Part shown: one piece after another, positions 1 to 7,378 of the stretch
How the letters are laid out: every line of letters begins with the position of its first letter
Position numbering within the stretch: position 1 is the stretch's first letter
NCBI RefSeq assembly: GCF_016900315.1
Contig: NZ_JACSNQ010000015.1
Location: 1-53,111, forward strand
Length of the DNA stretch: 53,111 nucleotides
Reading direction: 5' to 3'
Origin: Olsenella profusa
GTDB taxonomy: Bacteria; Actinomycetota; Coriobacteriia; Coriobacteriales; Atopobiaceae
Program-made: the position numbers and the translations under genes
Notes under the pieces: generated by a model
Told to the model about the DNA's origin: nothing
The model's database searches: none
The model's input: only the letters and a program-made list of their open reading frames with translations

Positions 1-33
1 CACCCCCTTACCGCCCCCTTACACAGTCCCCAC

Positions 34-79
34 GTTCTTCTCGCTATACTCGAATCACGATATATCGAATCTCGATATA
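34..79 (+). promoter_or_regulatory. padR promoter and tandem operator
   Basis: TATACT at 45-50 is a good -10 box. Directly downstream are two tandem 15-bp copies, TCGAATCACGATATA (50-64) and TCGAATCTCGATATA (65-79), one mismatch apart. They contain CGATATATCG-like inverted parts. Placement over the expected transcription start, just ahead of a PadR gene, fits autorepression. A variant of the dispersed 12-mer (GTTCTTCTCGCT) lies at 34-45. Confidence 0.6.
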
Positions 80-101
80 TTCCTTGAGAGGGGGCGATCG
101 C

Positions 102-422
102 ATGGACGCCCACATCCGCCGGGCCTACGTGCCCATGACCGAGACGGGCTTCTACATCCTGCTCTGCCTTCGCCACGAGGCGCACGGCTACGGCATCGTC
201 CAGCAGGTCAGGGCGCTCACGGACGGCGAGGTCAGCATCGCGCCGGGAACGCTCTACGGCACGCTCTCCAAGATGGAGAAGGACGCCCTCATCCGCTTTG
301 TGCGCGAGGAGGACAAGCGAAAGATCTATCTGATCACGGACCTGGGACAAGAGGTGCTGGGGCTGGAGATGCACCGCATCGAGCGGCTCTGGCGGACCAT
401 GAGGGAGGCGCAGCAGTCATGA
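102..422 (+). CDS. PadR family transcriptional repressor
   Basis: A 106-residue winged-helix protein of the short PadR type. The segment reading LCLRHEAHGYGIVQQV, then APGTLYGTLSKMEKDALI, is the characteristic PadR helix-turn-helix, followed by the wing (EEDKRKIYLITDLGQEVL) and a C-terminal dimerisation helix. The ATG at 102 is preferred over an in-frame TTG at 84 because the purine-rich ribosome site (about 86-96) precedes it. Its stop overlaps the start of the next gene by 4 bases (ATGA), so the two are translationally coupled. The tandem repeat upstream is its likely operator. PadR proteins of this size usually sense small hydrophobic compounds; the ligand here is unknown. Confidence 0.9.
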   Translation: MDAHIRRAYVPMTETGFYILLCLRHEAHGYGIVQQVRALTDGEVSIAPGTLYGTLSKMEKDALIRFVREEDKRKIYLITDLGQEVLGLEMHRIERLWRTMREAQQS

Positions 423-970
423 GGAGCAGGGACAAAAAGACCACGTTCAAGTGCTTCACCATCGCCGCCTGGGACAGGGAGCAGGAGTACCTGCGCCGGG
501 AGCACCGCGCGGGGTGGGAGCTCGAGCGCATCGACTTCGCCAACCTGTACCGGTTTCGTCGCTGCGAGCCGGCCGACGTGGTCTACCAGCTCGACTACAA
601 CCCCGAGGGCCTCGCGCACGCGGACGAGTACGTGCAGATGTTCGCCGACCTGGGCTGGGAGCACGTGCTGGACTACGCGGGCTACAGCTACTTCCGCAAG
701 CCGGTGGCCCAGATGTGCGCGGCCGACGAGGAGATCTTCTGCGACGACGCCTCGCGCCTGGAGCTCTTGCGGCGGGTCTTCGTGGGCCGGATGGTGCCGG
801 CGCTCGTGATCGTGGTCGCGCTGGAGGTGCCCCTCGTCGTGCAGGCGGCGGTCGAGCGCTCGACGGACCTGGTGGCCCTGGGCGTGGCGCTCGTGCTGAT
901 GCTCGTGGTCTATGCCGTGGTCTTTGTGCAGTTCGCGGTGCGCTACCTGCGGCTGCGGGGAGCGGCGTAG
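419..970 (+). CDS. DUF2812 domain membrane protein, PadR partner
   Basis: A 183-residue protein matching the DUF2812 family. The N-terminal soluble part (about residues 1-125) has the family pattern FTIAAWDREQEYLRREHRAGWEL and GWEHVLDYAGYSYFRKP. Two hydrophobic helices follow near the C-terminus (about 128-148 and 155-175). DUF2812 proteins commonly sit directly behind padR genes, as here, and the family is often proposed to act with the repressor or in envelope stress. The molecular function is unknown. The two genes form a two-gene operon with a 4-base overlap. Confidence 0.8.
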   Translation: MRSRDKKTTFKCFTIAAWDREQEYLRREHRAGWELERIDFANLYRFRRCEPADVVYQLDYNPEGLAHADEYVQMFADLGWEHVLDYAGYSYFRKPVAQMCAADEEIFCDDASRLELLRRVFVGRMVPALVIVVALEVPLVVQAAVERSTDLVALGVALVLMLVVYAVVFVQFAVRYLRLRGAA

Positions 971-1076
971 CGGCGCGCCCCGGCGCCCGCGTGCCGCGGT
1001 TTAGGAGGGGGCCCGTCGGGGTACGAGAAGGACAACGGGCGCGGAGGTGCCGTGCCGACGGGAGAGAGGAACGCCC

Positions 1077-1457
1077 ATGGCCGAGGTCAAGTTCTATCGC
1101 TGCAACCACTGCGGCAACATCGTCGCCATTGTGAAGGACGGGGGCGTCACGCCGAGCTGCTGCGGGGAGCCGATGGAGCTGCTTGTGGCCGGCTCCACCG
1201 ACGCCGCCACGGAGAAGCACGTGCCCGTGGTGACGCGCGACGGCAACCACCTGCGCGTCAGCGTGGGCTCGGTGGCCCACCCCATGACCGAGGAGCACTA
1301 CATCGAGTGGATCGCGCTGGCCACGGACGGCAAGCTCTGCCTCAAGCACCTCAAGCCGGGTGACGAGCCGGCCACGACCTTCGGCGCGTGCTGCGCGGAG
1401 GGCGGCACCATCTACGCCTACTGCAACCTGCACGGTCTCTGGAAGGCCGACGTGTAG
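1077..1457 (+). CDS. dfx: Desulfoferrodoxin (superoxide reductase, two-iron type)
   Basis: A 126-residue protein that reduces superoxide to peroxide without making oxygen, typical of anaerobes. The N-terminal desulforedoxin domain has iron ligands Cys9, Cys12, Cys28 and Cys29 (CNHC and SCCGEP). The catalytic centre II ligands are His48, His68, His74, Cys116 and His119 (EKHVP, AHPM, EEHYIEW, YCNLHGLW), the same numbering as in Desulfovibrio desulfoferrodoxin. ATG at 1077 is chosen over an upstream in-frame start because GGGAGAGAGGA sits just before it. Transcribed alone as far as can be seen. Confidence 0.96.
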   Translation: MAEVKFYRCNHCGNIVAIVKDGGVTPSCCGEPMELLVAGSTDAATEKHVPVVTRDGNHLRVSVGSVAHPMTEEHYIEWIALATDGKLCLKHLKPGDEPATTFGACCAEGGTIYAYCNLHGLWKADV

Positions 1458-1531
1458 GGCTTGCCAGCACACGGGCGTGACGCGGGCCTCGGGCAGCCGG
1501 GGCCCGCCTTCGTTTTGCGCGTCAAAAGGGC

Positions 1532-1629
1532 GGCGAGAAGAACCCGGCGAGAAGGACGGGCGAGGGGCCGGCAGCAGGACGGGCGAAAGGGGCCGGCCGC
1601 GTGTCCGTCGCCGCCCCGTCCTTCTCGCC
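1532..1629. repeat. Three copies of the GGCGAGAAGRAC dispersed 12-mer
   Basis: Exact copies lie at 1532-1543 (+), 1546-1557 (+) and 1618-1629 (-), all in the spacer between the superoxide reductase gene and the NadE-like gene. The two plus copies are 14 bp apart. A possible -10 (CACAAT, 1636-1641) for the next gene follows the third copy. Confidence 0.85.
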
Positions 1630-1674
1630 CTATGGCACAATTGAGCGAGCTGAGAGACTGTTGGGGAGGGACCC

Positions 1675-3495
1675 ATGAGAATCGCGATCGCGCAGATGGA
1701 GACCCGTGCGGGGGACTTCGAGGAGACGGCGCGCCGGATGGTCGAGCGCTCCCGCCGCGCGGCCGAGCAGGGCGTGGATCTGCTCGTGTTCCCGGCGGCC
1801 ACGCTCTGCGGCGTCACGCCGGTGTCGCGCTCTGACCGCGAGGGCTTCCTGCTTGACCTCGCGGGCTGCGTCATGGGGCTCGCCGAGGAGCTCGTGTGCC
1901 CGTGCCTGGTGCCCGTCCTCACCGAGACGGATGGCGCGGCGTTGCCGGATGCCCTGCTCGTCGACGGCGAGGACATCCGGCCCGTGGGCCTTGCCGCGCG
2001 CCTGGAGGCGCTGGCAGCCGGCGACAAGGACGACGACTCGCCCACGGGTCTGCCCGAGCTGGAGTTTGCCGGTGCGCGCCTGGGCGTGGCCTTCACCTAC
2101 GAGGACCTCGACACCTATGACGAGTACGACTACGATGTCGACGTGATCGTGTTCCTCTCCGGCTACGGCTTTGCCGTGGACGACCCGTCGAGCGCCATGG
2201 GCTCCTCGCTCACCGAGGGCCGCTTTCCGGCGGACGCCGAGGCCACGGGCGCCTGGATCGTGGGCGCGGCGTCGCTCGGCTGCTACGACGGGCAGGTCTT
2301 CACGGGCTCGAGCTTCGTGCTGGCGCCGTGGGGGGAGCTCGCGGCGCAGGCGCCGGCCTTCGAGGAGGCGCTGCTTGTCTGCGACGTCGACCCGTCGGCG
2401 GAGGGCCCGCTTGCCGCGCCGCTCACCCCCGAGGTCTATGACGCCCCGCTCACGGCCTGGGGCGCGCTCACGACGGGCCTTGCCGCGGCCGTGCGCCGCG
2501 CGGGCGCCGAGGGGGCGTGCGTCGCGCTTGACGGGAGCCTGAACGCGCTGCTCGTGGCGACGCTCGCCGTGGACGCGCTCGGGCCGGCCCGGGTGCGCGC
2601 GCTCGTGCTTCTGACCGGCGACCCCACGCGTGACGCCGCCTCGGAGGTGCTCGTGCGCGCCCTGCGCCTGGCGGAGGGCAGCGTGGAGCGCCTCGACCTC
2701 TCCGGCGAGAAGGACCTCGTGCTGGCCCGCGGCCTCGCCGAGGCCCACCTCGCGGCGCTCGCCGCGCGTGAGGGCTGCCTGCCGCTCGGCTCGCTCGACA
2801 AGACCGGTCGCGCCCTCGAGCCCGCGCCTCCCGTGAGCGCCGCACGCCTGCAGCCGCTCGGCGACGTCTACCGCTCCGACGTGGCCGCCCTCGCGCGGCT
2901 GCGCAACACCATCTCCCCGGTCATGCCGACGCTGGCGTCCCTGGAGCTGCCCGTGCCGGAGGTCGTCGGGCTGGACGAGCTGTCCGGAGCGGAGGCGCGC
3001 GTGGAGTTCTGCGACCTCGTGCTCTCCGGCTACCTCGAGTGGGACCTGAGCGTCTCCGACATCGCGGCAGAGCGCGGGCACGACGGGCTCGTGGCTGCGG
3101 TCGTCTCCTCGCTGCGTGCGCACGAGCCCGCGCGCGCCGGGCAGACCGCGGGCTCGATCACGCTCTCGTCGCGCACCCTCGAGGAGGCGCGCGGGCCGCT
3201 GGGCCTGGCCTGGGACGACCGCGTGCGCCCCGCGTCCGAGCGGCTGTCCGGCCGGCTTGCGTCGCTGGCGAGCGAGGTCGCCGAGTCCTCCTCCGACGAG
3301 CCGGAGGAGGGGGCCGACCCCGCCGACTCTGGCGAGAACCGCGAGCGCGACGTACGTGACCTGCTCGGCTACCTGCGGGACTTCTCCCTGGGCGGCGGCT
3401 TTGCCCCGCTCGGCGGGACGGACCAGGGCGGCCGTGGCGGCGAGGGCCCGCTTTCGGGCGGGTCGTTCTGGGAGAGCCCGTTCTCCGAGAACTGA
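1675..3495 (+). CDS. NAD+ synthetase-like protein (NadE fold) with degenerate active sites
   Basis: A 606-residue protein with the two-domain layout of glutamine-dependent NAD+ synthetase: nitrilase-like residues 1-225 and ATP-pyrophosphatase-like residues 260-560. Key residues are not conserved. The FPE glutamate is Ala41 (FPAATLCG), the nucleophilic Cys of the ICEDLW motif is Tyr142 (AFTYEDLD), and the SGGxDS ATP loop reads ALDGSLNALL (284-293). The NKSE/GD ammonia-site region is also lost (LDKTGRALEP). The tail is Gly/Ser-rich. The fold can be followed throughout and the frame is intact, so this is a retained pseudoenzyme or a changed activity rather than a decaying gene. One 12-mer copy at 2704-2715 encodes GEKD. 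Start ATG has TTGGGGAGGGA upstream. Confidence 0.7.
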   Translation: MRIAIAQMETRAGDFEETARRMVERSRRAAEQGVDLLVFPAATLCGVTPVSRSDREGFLLDLAGCVMGLAEELVCPCLVPVLTETDGAALPDALLVDGEDIRPVGLAARLEALAAGDKDDDSPTGLPELEFAGARLGVAFTYEDLDTYDEYDYDVDVIVFLSGYGFAVDDPSSAMGSSLTEGRFPADAEATGAWIVGAASLGCYDGQVFTGSSFVLAPWGELAAQAPAFEEALLVCDVDPSAEGPLAAPLTPEVYDAPLTAWGALTTGLAAAVRRAGAEGACVALDGSLNALLVATLAVDALGPARVRALVLLTGDPTRDAASEVLVRALRLAEGSVERLDLSGEKDLVLARGLAEAHLAALAAREGCLPLGSLDKTGRALEPAPPVSAARLQPLGDVYRSDVAALARLRNTISPVMPTLASLELPVPEVVGLDELSGAEARVEFCDLVLSGYLEWDLSVSDIAAERGHDGLVAAVVSSLRAHEPARAGQTAGSITLSSRTLEEARGPLGLAWDDRVRPASERLSGRLASLASEVAESSSDEPEEGADPADSGENRERDVRDLLGYLRDFSLGGGFAPLGGTDQGGRGGEGPLSGGSFWESPFSEN

Positions 3496-3565
3496 GAAAG
3501 GCCCGCGCCGCGGCCCTGCCTCGCCCCGTCGTCACGCGCCCTCCGCGAAACCCCCCCAACGCCAC

Positions 3566-3607
3566 TTGCCCCCTCGTCCCCGTGTGCTATGATAGAACGA
3601 ACGTTCG
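3566..3607 (+). promoter_or_regulatory. ruvCAB promoter with LexA (SOS) box
   Basis: TTGCCC (3566-3571), 16-bp spacer, TATGAT (3588-3593) with an extended TGC. Immediately after is GAACGAACGTTC (3595-3606), matching the Gram-positive LexA box GAAC-N4-GTTC with flanking G. Its position over the start site fits LexA repression and DNA-damage induction. Confidence 0.8.
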
Positions 3608-3628
3608 TATTCGCGTGGAGGGAGGCAC

Positions 3629-4135
3629 ATGGTCATCCTCGGCATAGACCCGGGGCTCGCTCATACGGGCTGGGGCGTCGTGGAGACGCGTGGGTCCGTG
3701 TGCCGCGCCCGCGCGTACGGCTGCGTGGCCACCTCCGCCCGCGAGCCCATCGACCTGCGGCTCGGCCGGATCTACCGCGAGCTGCGTGACGTCATAGAGC
3801 GCTACGGCCCCACGGAGCTCGCCATAGAGAGCATCTACTTCGGCGAGAACACCAAGTCCGCCATCGCCACCGCCCAGGCGCGCGGCGCGGCCATCGTGGC
3901 GTGCTCGACGGCGGGCCTCACGGTTGGGGAGTACACTCCCATGCAGATCAAGCAGGCGGTGGTGGGCACGGGCGCCGCGGACAAGCGCCAGGTGATCTAC
4001 ATGGTGCGCACCATCCTGGCGCTGGACCACGAGCCACGCCCGGACCACGCCGCGGACGCCCTGGCCGCCGCCGTCTGCCACGCCAACGTCACCAGAACCA
4101 AGAGCCTCGGGGAGGCAAGGAGGGTCCTCACGTGA
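3629..4135 (+). CDS. ruvC: Crossover junction endodeoxyribonuclease RuvC
   Basis: A 168-residue Holliday-junction resolvase that cuts four-way DNA junctions moved by RuvAB. The RNase H-like acidic residues are visible: Asp7 (GIDPGLAHTGWG), Glu67 (LAIESIYF), and Asp139/Asp143 (RPDHAADALAAA). Length is normal. ATG 3629 follows GGAGGGAGG. First gene of ruvC-ruvA-ruvB; its stop TGA overlaps the ruvA GTG start (GTGA). The upstream LexA box implies SOS control. Confidence 0.97.
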   Translation: MVILGIDPGLAHTGWGVVETRGSVCRARAYGCVATSAREPIDLRLGRIYRELRDVIERYGPTELAIESIYFGENTKSAIATAQARGAAIVACSTAGLTVGEYTPMQIKQAVVGTGAADKRQVIYMVRTILALDHEPRPDHAADALAAAVCHANVTRTKSLGEARRVLT

Positions 4136-4770
4136 TAGTCCAGCTGACCGGCACGCTCGTGGAGGTGACGCCCTCCCGCGTGGTCCTTGACGTGGGGGGC
4201 GTCGGCTACGAGCTTGGCGTCTCCTCCACCACCGCGGCCTCGCTGCCGCACGCGGGGGAGGCCGGCGTCACCATCCTCACGCGCATGGTCGTGCGGGAGG
4301 ACGCCATGGAGCTCTATGGCTTCTCCTCCCGCGAGGAGCGAGCCCTCTTCGACCAGCTGCGCGCCATCTCGGGCGTGGGCGCCCGCCTTGCCCTGGCCGT
4401 GCTCTCGACCTTCTCGCCGGCAGCGCTCGCCCAGGTGGTCATCGCCCAGGACGCCGCGCGCATGGCGCAGGTGCCCGGCATCGGCCGCAAGAAGGCGAGC
4501 CGCCTCATCGTGGAGCTCTCCGACGTCTTCTCCAAGAACGCGGAGCTGCGCGGGCTGGTGGGGCTCACCGAGCCGGGGGAGCCGTCGCTGCCGCTCTCCG
4601 CGCCCAGCGCGTCCGGCACCGCGGAGGCCGACGCCACCGAGGCGCTGCTCTCCATGGGCTTCACCTCGCAGGAGGCAGAGCTCGCGCTGGAGGGCCACGC
4701 GGAGGCCGGCGCCGTGAGCGTGGAGCAGGTGCTCGCCTACGCGCTGCGCCGCCTGGGGAGTGGTAGATGA
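4132..4770 (+). CDS. ruvA: Holliday junction DNA helicase subunit RuvA
   Basis: A 212-residue protein starting at GTG 4132 ([12 protein letters not shown]), inside the end of ruvC. It has the N-terminal OB fold, the central helix-hairpin-helix pair ([15 protein letters not shown] and [16 protein letters not shown]), an Ala/Ser/Pro linker, and the C-terminal domain III ([20 protein letters not shown]) that contacts RuvB. It binds four-way junctions as a tetramer and loads RuvB. It is slightly longer than the E. coli protein, mainly in the linker. It overlaps ruvB by 4 bases. Confidence 0.96.
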   Translation: MIVQLTGTLVEVTPSRVVLDVGGVGYELGVSSTTAASLPHAGEAGVTILTRMVVREDAMELYGFSSREERALFDQLRAISGVGARLALAVLSTFSPAALAQVVIAQDAARMAQVPGIGRKKASRLIVELSDVFSKNAELRGLVGLTEPGEPSLPLSAPSASGTAEADATEALLSMGFTSQEAELALEGHAEAGAVSVEQVLAYALRRLGSGR

Positions 4771-5825
4771 TGTGGGAGGCAGACGAGAAGGACCTCTTTG
4801 CGGACCGCGCGCCCGTGCGCAACGCGGGCCCGCGCAGCGTCTCCGGCGAGCTCACCGCAGACGACCTAGACCAGGACCGGACGCTGCGCCCGCGCACGCT
4901 CGACGACTACATCGGCCAGGAGCGCGTGCGCGAGAACCTGCGCGTGCTCATCCAGGCCGCGCGCGACCGCGGCGAGGCGCTCGACCACGTGATCTTCTCG
5001 GGCCCCCCGGGCCTGGGCAAGACCACGCTCGCCGGTATCGTCGCCAACGAGATGGGCGCCAAGATGCACACCACCTCCGGCCCCGCCATCGAGCGCGCCG
5101 GCGACCTCGCGGCCATCCTCACCAACCTCGAGGAGGGTGACGTCCTCTTTGTGGACGAGATTCACCGTCTCAACCACCAGATCGAGGAGATTCTCTACCC
5201 GGCGATGGAGGACTTCTTCCTGGACATCGTCATCGGCAAGGGGCCGGCGGCGCGCTCCATCCGGATCGACGTGCCGCACTTCACGCTCGTGGGCGCCACC
5301 ACGCGCACGGGGCTGCTCACCGGCCCCCTGCGTGACCGCTTTGGCATCTCGTACCGCCTGGACTACTACACCACCGAGGAGCTCGCCGTCATCGTGACCC
5401 GCTCGGCGGGGATCCTGGGCGTCGACATTGACGCCCAGGGCGCCGCCGAGATCGCCTCGCGCTCGCGCGGCACGCCGCGCCTGGCCAACCGCCTGCTCAA
5501 GCGCGTGCGCGACTATGCCCAGGTCAAGCGCGAGGGCAAGATCACCTGGGAGGTGGCGGCCGAGGCGCTCGAGTTCTTCGAGATTGACGCGATGGGCCTC
5601 GACACCATGGACGTGCGCATCCTGACGGCGCTCTGCAAGACCTTCCGTGGCCGCCCGGTGGGGCTCACCACCATAGCGAGCGCGGTCTCGGAGGACCCCT
5701 CCACGCTGGAGGACGTCTACGAGCCGTACCTGCTGCAGCGCGGGCTCATCGTGCGCACGCCGCAGGGCCGCCAGGCCACGCTCGCGGCCTTCGACCACCT
5801 GGGGATCGAGCCGCCGTCGCGCTGA
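4767..5825 (+). CDS. ruvB: Holliday junction branch migration ATPase RuvB
   Basis: A 352-residue AAA+ motor that drives branch migration with RuvA. Visible features are [12 protein letters not shown], Walker [12 protein letters not shown], Walker B DEIHRL, sensor 1 GATTRTGLL, arginine finger region GPLRDRFGI, and the C-terminal winged helix ([22 protein letters not shown]). It starts at ATGATG inside the ruvA stop. Length is normal for the family. Confidence 0.97.
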   Translation: MMWEADEKDLFADRAPVRNAGPRSVSGELTADDLDQDRTLRPRTLDDYIGQERVRENLRVLIQAARDRGEALDHVIFSGPPGLGKTTLAGIVANEMGAKMHTTSGPAIERAGDLAAILTNLEEGDVLFVDEIHRLNHQIEEILYPAMEDFFLDIVIGKGPAARSIRIDVPHFTLVGATTRTGLLTGPLRDRFGISYRLDYYTTEELAVIVTRSAGILGVDIDAQGAAEIASRSRGTPRLANRLLKRVRDYAQVKREGKITWEVAAEALEFFEIDAMGLDTMDVRILTALCKTFRGRPVGLTTIASAVSEDPSTLEDVYEPYLLQRGLIVRTPQGRQATLAAFDHLGIEPPSR

Positions 5826-5893
5826 GGCACCCGGCGGCCGGTCCGCCCGCGCCGCCCGCGGCGCGCCGTCGTCGGCGGGGCCGCGGCCGCAAG

Positions 5894-5942
5894 GTTCTTC
5901 TCGCCAACGAGGGCACGGGCGGGGGCGCGATACCGCTATGAT
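5894..5942 (+). promoter_or_regulatory. 12-mer copy and -10 box before the EIIA gene
   Basis: An exact dispersed 12-mer (minus orientation) lies at 5894-5905. TATGAT at 5937-5942 is a -10 candidate. It overlaps an ATG at 5938 that could be misread as a start. I found no convincing -35. Confidence 0.5.
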
Positions 5943-5982
5943 GGGGGCGTACGAGCTCGCCCAAGCAGCAAAGGAGACCCAC

Positions 5983-6441
5983 GTGAGCGACTTCGTCAAG
6001 GTAGAGAACGTCTTCGTCAACCAGAGCATCCAGTCACGCGAGGAGGCCCTGCGCTTCATCTGCGAGAAGGGCGCCGAGCTCGGCGTCGTCACCGACGTCG
6101 AGGCCGCCTACGACGCCTTCGTCGCGCGCGAGGAGATGGGCGAGACCGGCATGACCGACGGCTTCGCCGTGCCGCACGCCAAGTCCGCCGCCATCAGCGA
6201 GGCGGCCGTCATCGTGATCAAGAACGACCATCCCCTCGAGTGGCCGAGCTTCGATGACAAGCCCGTCGACGTCATGATCGCGCTGCTCGTACCGGACAGC
6301 GAGGCGGGCACCACCCACATCCGCCTGCTCTCCAAGACCGCCGTGCTGCTTATGCGCGACGAGTTCAAAAACCTCGTGCGCGGCACGGACGACCCGCAGG
6401 CCATCGCCGACGCCGTCAACGCCGGCATCGCCGAGGAGTAG
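5983..6441 (+). CDS. PTS EIIA component, fructose/mannitol type (PTS_EIIA_2)
   Basis: A 152-residue stand-alone EIIA domain. The phosphorylated histidine is His65 in TDGFAVPHAKS, the family signature. The rest keeps the EIIA-2 pattern (VMIALLVPDSEAGTTHIRLLSKTAVLL). The GTG at 5983 with AAAGGAGA upstream is preferred over ATG 5938, which lies inside a -10 box. No EIIB or EIIC of the same family is adjacent, so it either serves a transporter encoded elsewhere or is regulatory (PtsN-like). Confidence 0.88.
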   Translation: MSDFVKVENVFVNQSIQSREEALRFICEKGAELGVVTDVEAAYDAFVAREEMGETGMTDGFAVPHAKSAAISEAAVIVIKNDHPLEWPSFDDKPVDVMIALLVPDSEAGTTHIRLLSKTAVLLMRDEFKNLVRGTDDPQAIADAVNAGIAEE

Positions 6442-6461
6442 TCTCGGCACGCTGTCAGAGC

Positions 6462-6489
6462 GGCCCCGTCGGCCCAGGCCGGCGGGGCC
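6462..6489 (+). terminator. Hairpin after the EIIA gene
   Basis: GGCCCCGTCGGCC (6462-6474) pairs with GGCCGGCGGGGCC (6477-6489), with one G-T wobble. No clear T-run follows, so termination is probable rather than certain. Confidence 0.55.
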
Positions 6490-6508
6490 TCGTCATAGGG
6501 GAGGCATC

Positions 6509-7090
6509 ATGTTCAAGCAGACTACCGACAAGCGCGTCGCCGTCTTCGTGGCCTCCGGCCTCGAGGAGATCGAGGGGCTCACGGTGGTGGACGTGCTCTT
6601 TCGCGCGGGCGTGCCGTGTGACACCGTGGCCATCACGCCCGACCACATGGTCACCTCGTCCCATGAGGTGACCATCGTCTGCGACCGCTCGATCGCCGAC
6701 GAGGACTTCTCCTTTGGGGACTACGACCTGCTCGTGCTGCCCGGCGGCATCCCCGGCACGCCGAACCTGCGCGCCTGCGAGCCGCTCTGTAACGCGCTCG
6801 TGGCGCAGGCCGAGAAGGGCGGCGCGCTTGCGGCCATCTGCGCGGCGCCGTCGATCCTGGCCGAGCTCGGGCTGCTCAAGGGGCGTCGCGCGACGTCCAA
6901 CCCCGGCTTCCAGCACGTCCTTGCCGAGCACGGCGCCGAGCTTTTGCCCGACGAGCCGGTCGTGGTGGACGGCAACGTCATCACGAGCCAGGGCGCGGGC
7001 ACGGCGATGCTCTTCGGCCTGGAGATCGTCCGCCTCATCCTGGGCGACGAGGCCGTCGAGCGCGTCCGCGAGGGCGTCGTCCTGCGCTAG
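6509..7090 (+). CDS. DJ-1/PfpI family protein
   Basis: A 193-residue DJ-1-superfamily protein of the YajL/DJ-1 subgroup. The reactive cysteine sits in the nucleophile elbow LAAICAAPSIL, with the supporting Glu in ASGLEEIEG, and LLVLPGGIPGTPNLR is typical. Proposed family roles include protection against oxidative or carbonyl damage and chaperone or protease activity; the role here cannot be fixed. GGGGAGG precedes ATG 6509. A hairpin separates it from the EIIA gene, so it is probably its own unit. Confidence 0.88.
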   Translation: MFKQTTDKRVAVFVASGLEEIEGLTVVDVLFRAGVPCDTVAITPDHMVTSSHEVTIVCDRSIADEDFSFGDYDLLVLPGGIPGTPNLRACEPLCNALVAQAEKGGALAAICAAPSILAELGLLKGRRATSNPGFQHVLAEHGAELLPDEPVVVDGNVITSQGAGTAMLFGLEIVRLILGDEAVERVREGVVLR

Positions 7091-7279
7091 CCTTTCTGTG
7101 GCAGGTCCTTCTCGACCTTTCGCTGCGCGGATGTGCGTAGTCGGGCGTGCGGGCGTGCGTGGTCTGGCCTGCGAACGTGCGCGGCCCGGGGCTGCCCGGC
7201 TCCGGGCCGCAGCCCCCATCTGGGCCGCTCCGGCGCGGGCAAGAAGTGTGTCCAGCGCGTGACCGAACGCGCCGCCTGG
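7091..7279. other. Spacer with hairpin after the DJ-1 family gene
   Basis: No gene found. A near copy of the 12-mer (GTCCTTCTCGAC, 7105-7116) and a GC-rich stem, GCGGCCCGG (7181-7189) pairing with CCGGGCCGC (7202-7210), are present. The stem could act as a terminator, but no T-run follows it. Confidence 0.4.
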
Positions 7280-7357
7280 TTGACTTGCCGTACCCGGATG
7301 CTTATCTTCTCCGTATCAAAACACGGTATTTTTGCATATTTTGCTGTGAATATGCAA
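7280..7357 (+). promoter_or_regulatory. argCJBD promoter and inverted-repeat operator candidate
   Basis: TTGACT (7280-7285), 17-bp spacer, TATCTT (7303-7308) is a strong housekeeping promoter. Downstream in an AT-rich leader is a perfect 9-bp inverted repeat, TTGCATATT (7332-7340) and AATATGCAA (7349-7357), separated by 8 bp. Its AT-rich, TGAATA-containing sequence resembles an ARG box for the arginine repressor ArgR. The assignment to ArgR is inferred from gene context. Confidence 0.65.
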
Positions 7358-7378
7358 TAAAAGAAAGGATTTGTACCA

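Noticed and set aside
1630..3123. Long open frame on the minus strand, about 500 codons
   Set aside because: It lies antisense to the NadE-like gene, is low in complexity with many Arg, Gly and Ala residues, has no ribosome site and no recognisable domain. Such shadow frames are common at this GC content.
5938..5982. Upstream ATG as the start of the EIIA protein
   Set aside because: It lies within a TATGAT -10 box and lacks a ribosome site; GTG 5983 has a good one and gives the normal family length.
7141..7260. Structured RNA or riboswitch in the spacer before argC
   Set aside because: Only one GC-rich stem is clear, it lies before the argC promoter, and no known riboswitch core is recognisable.
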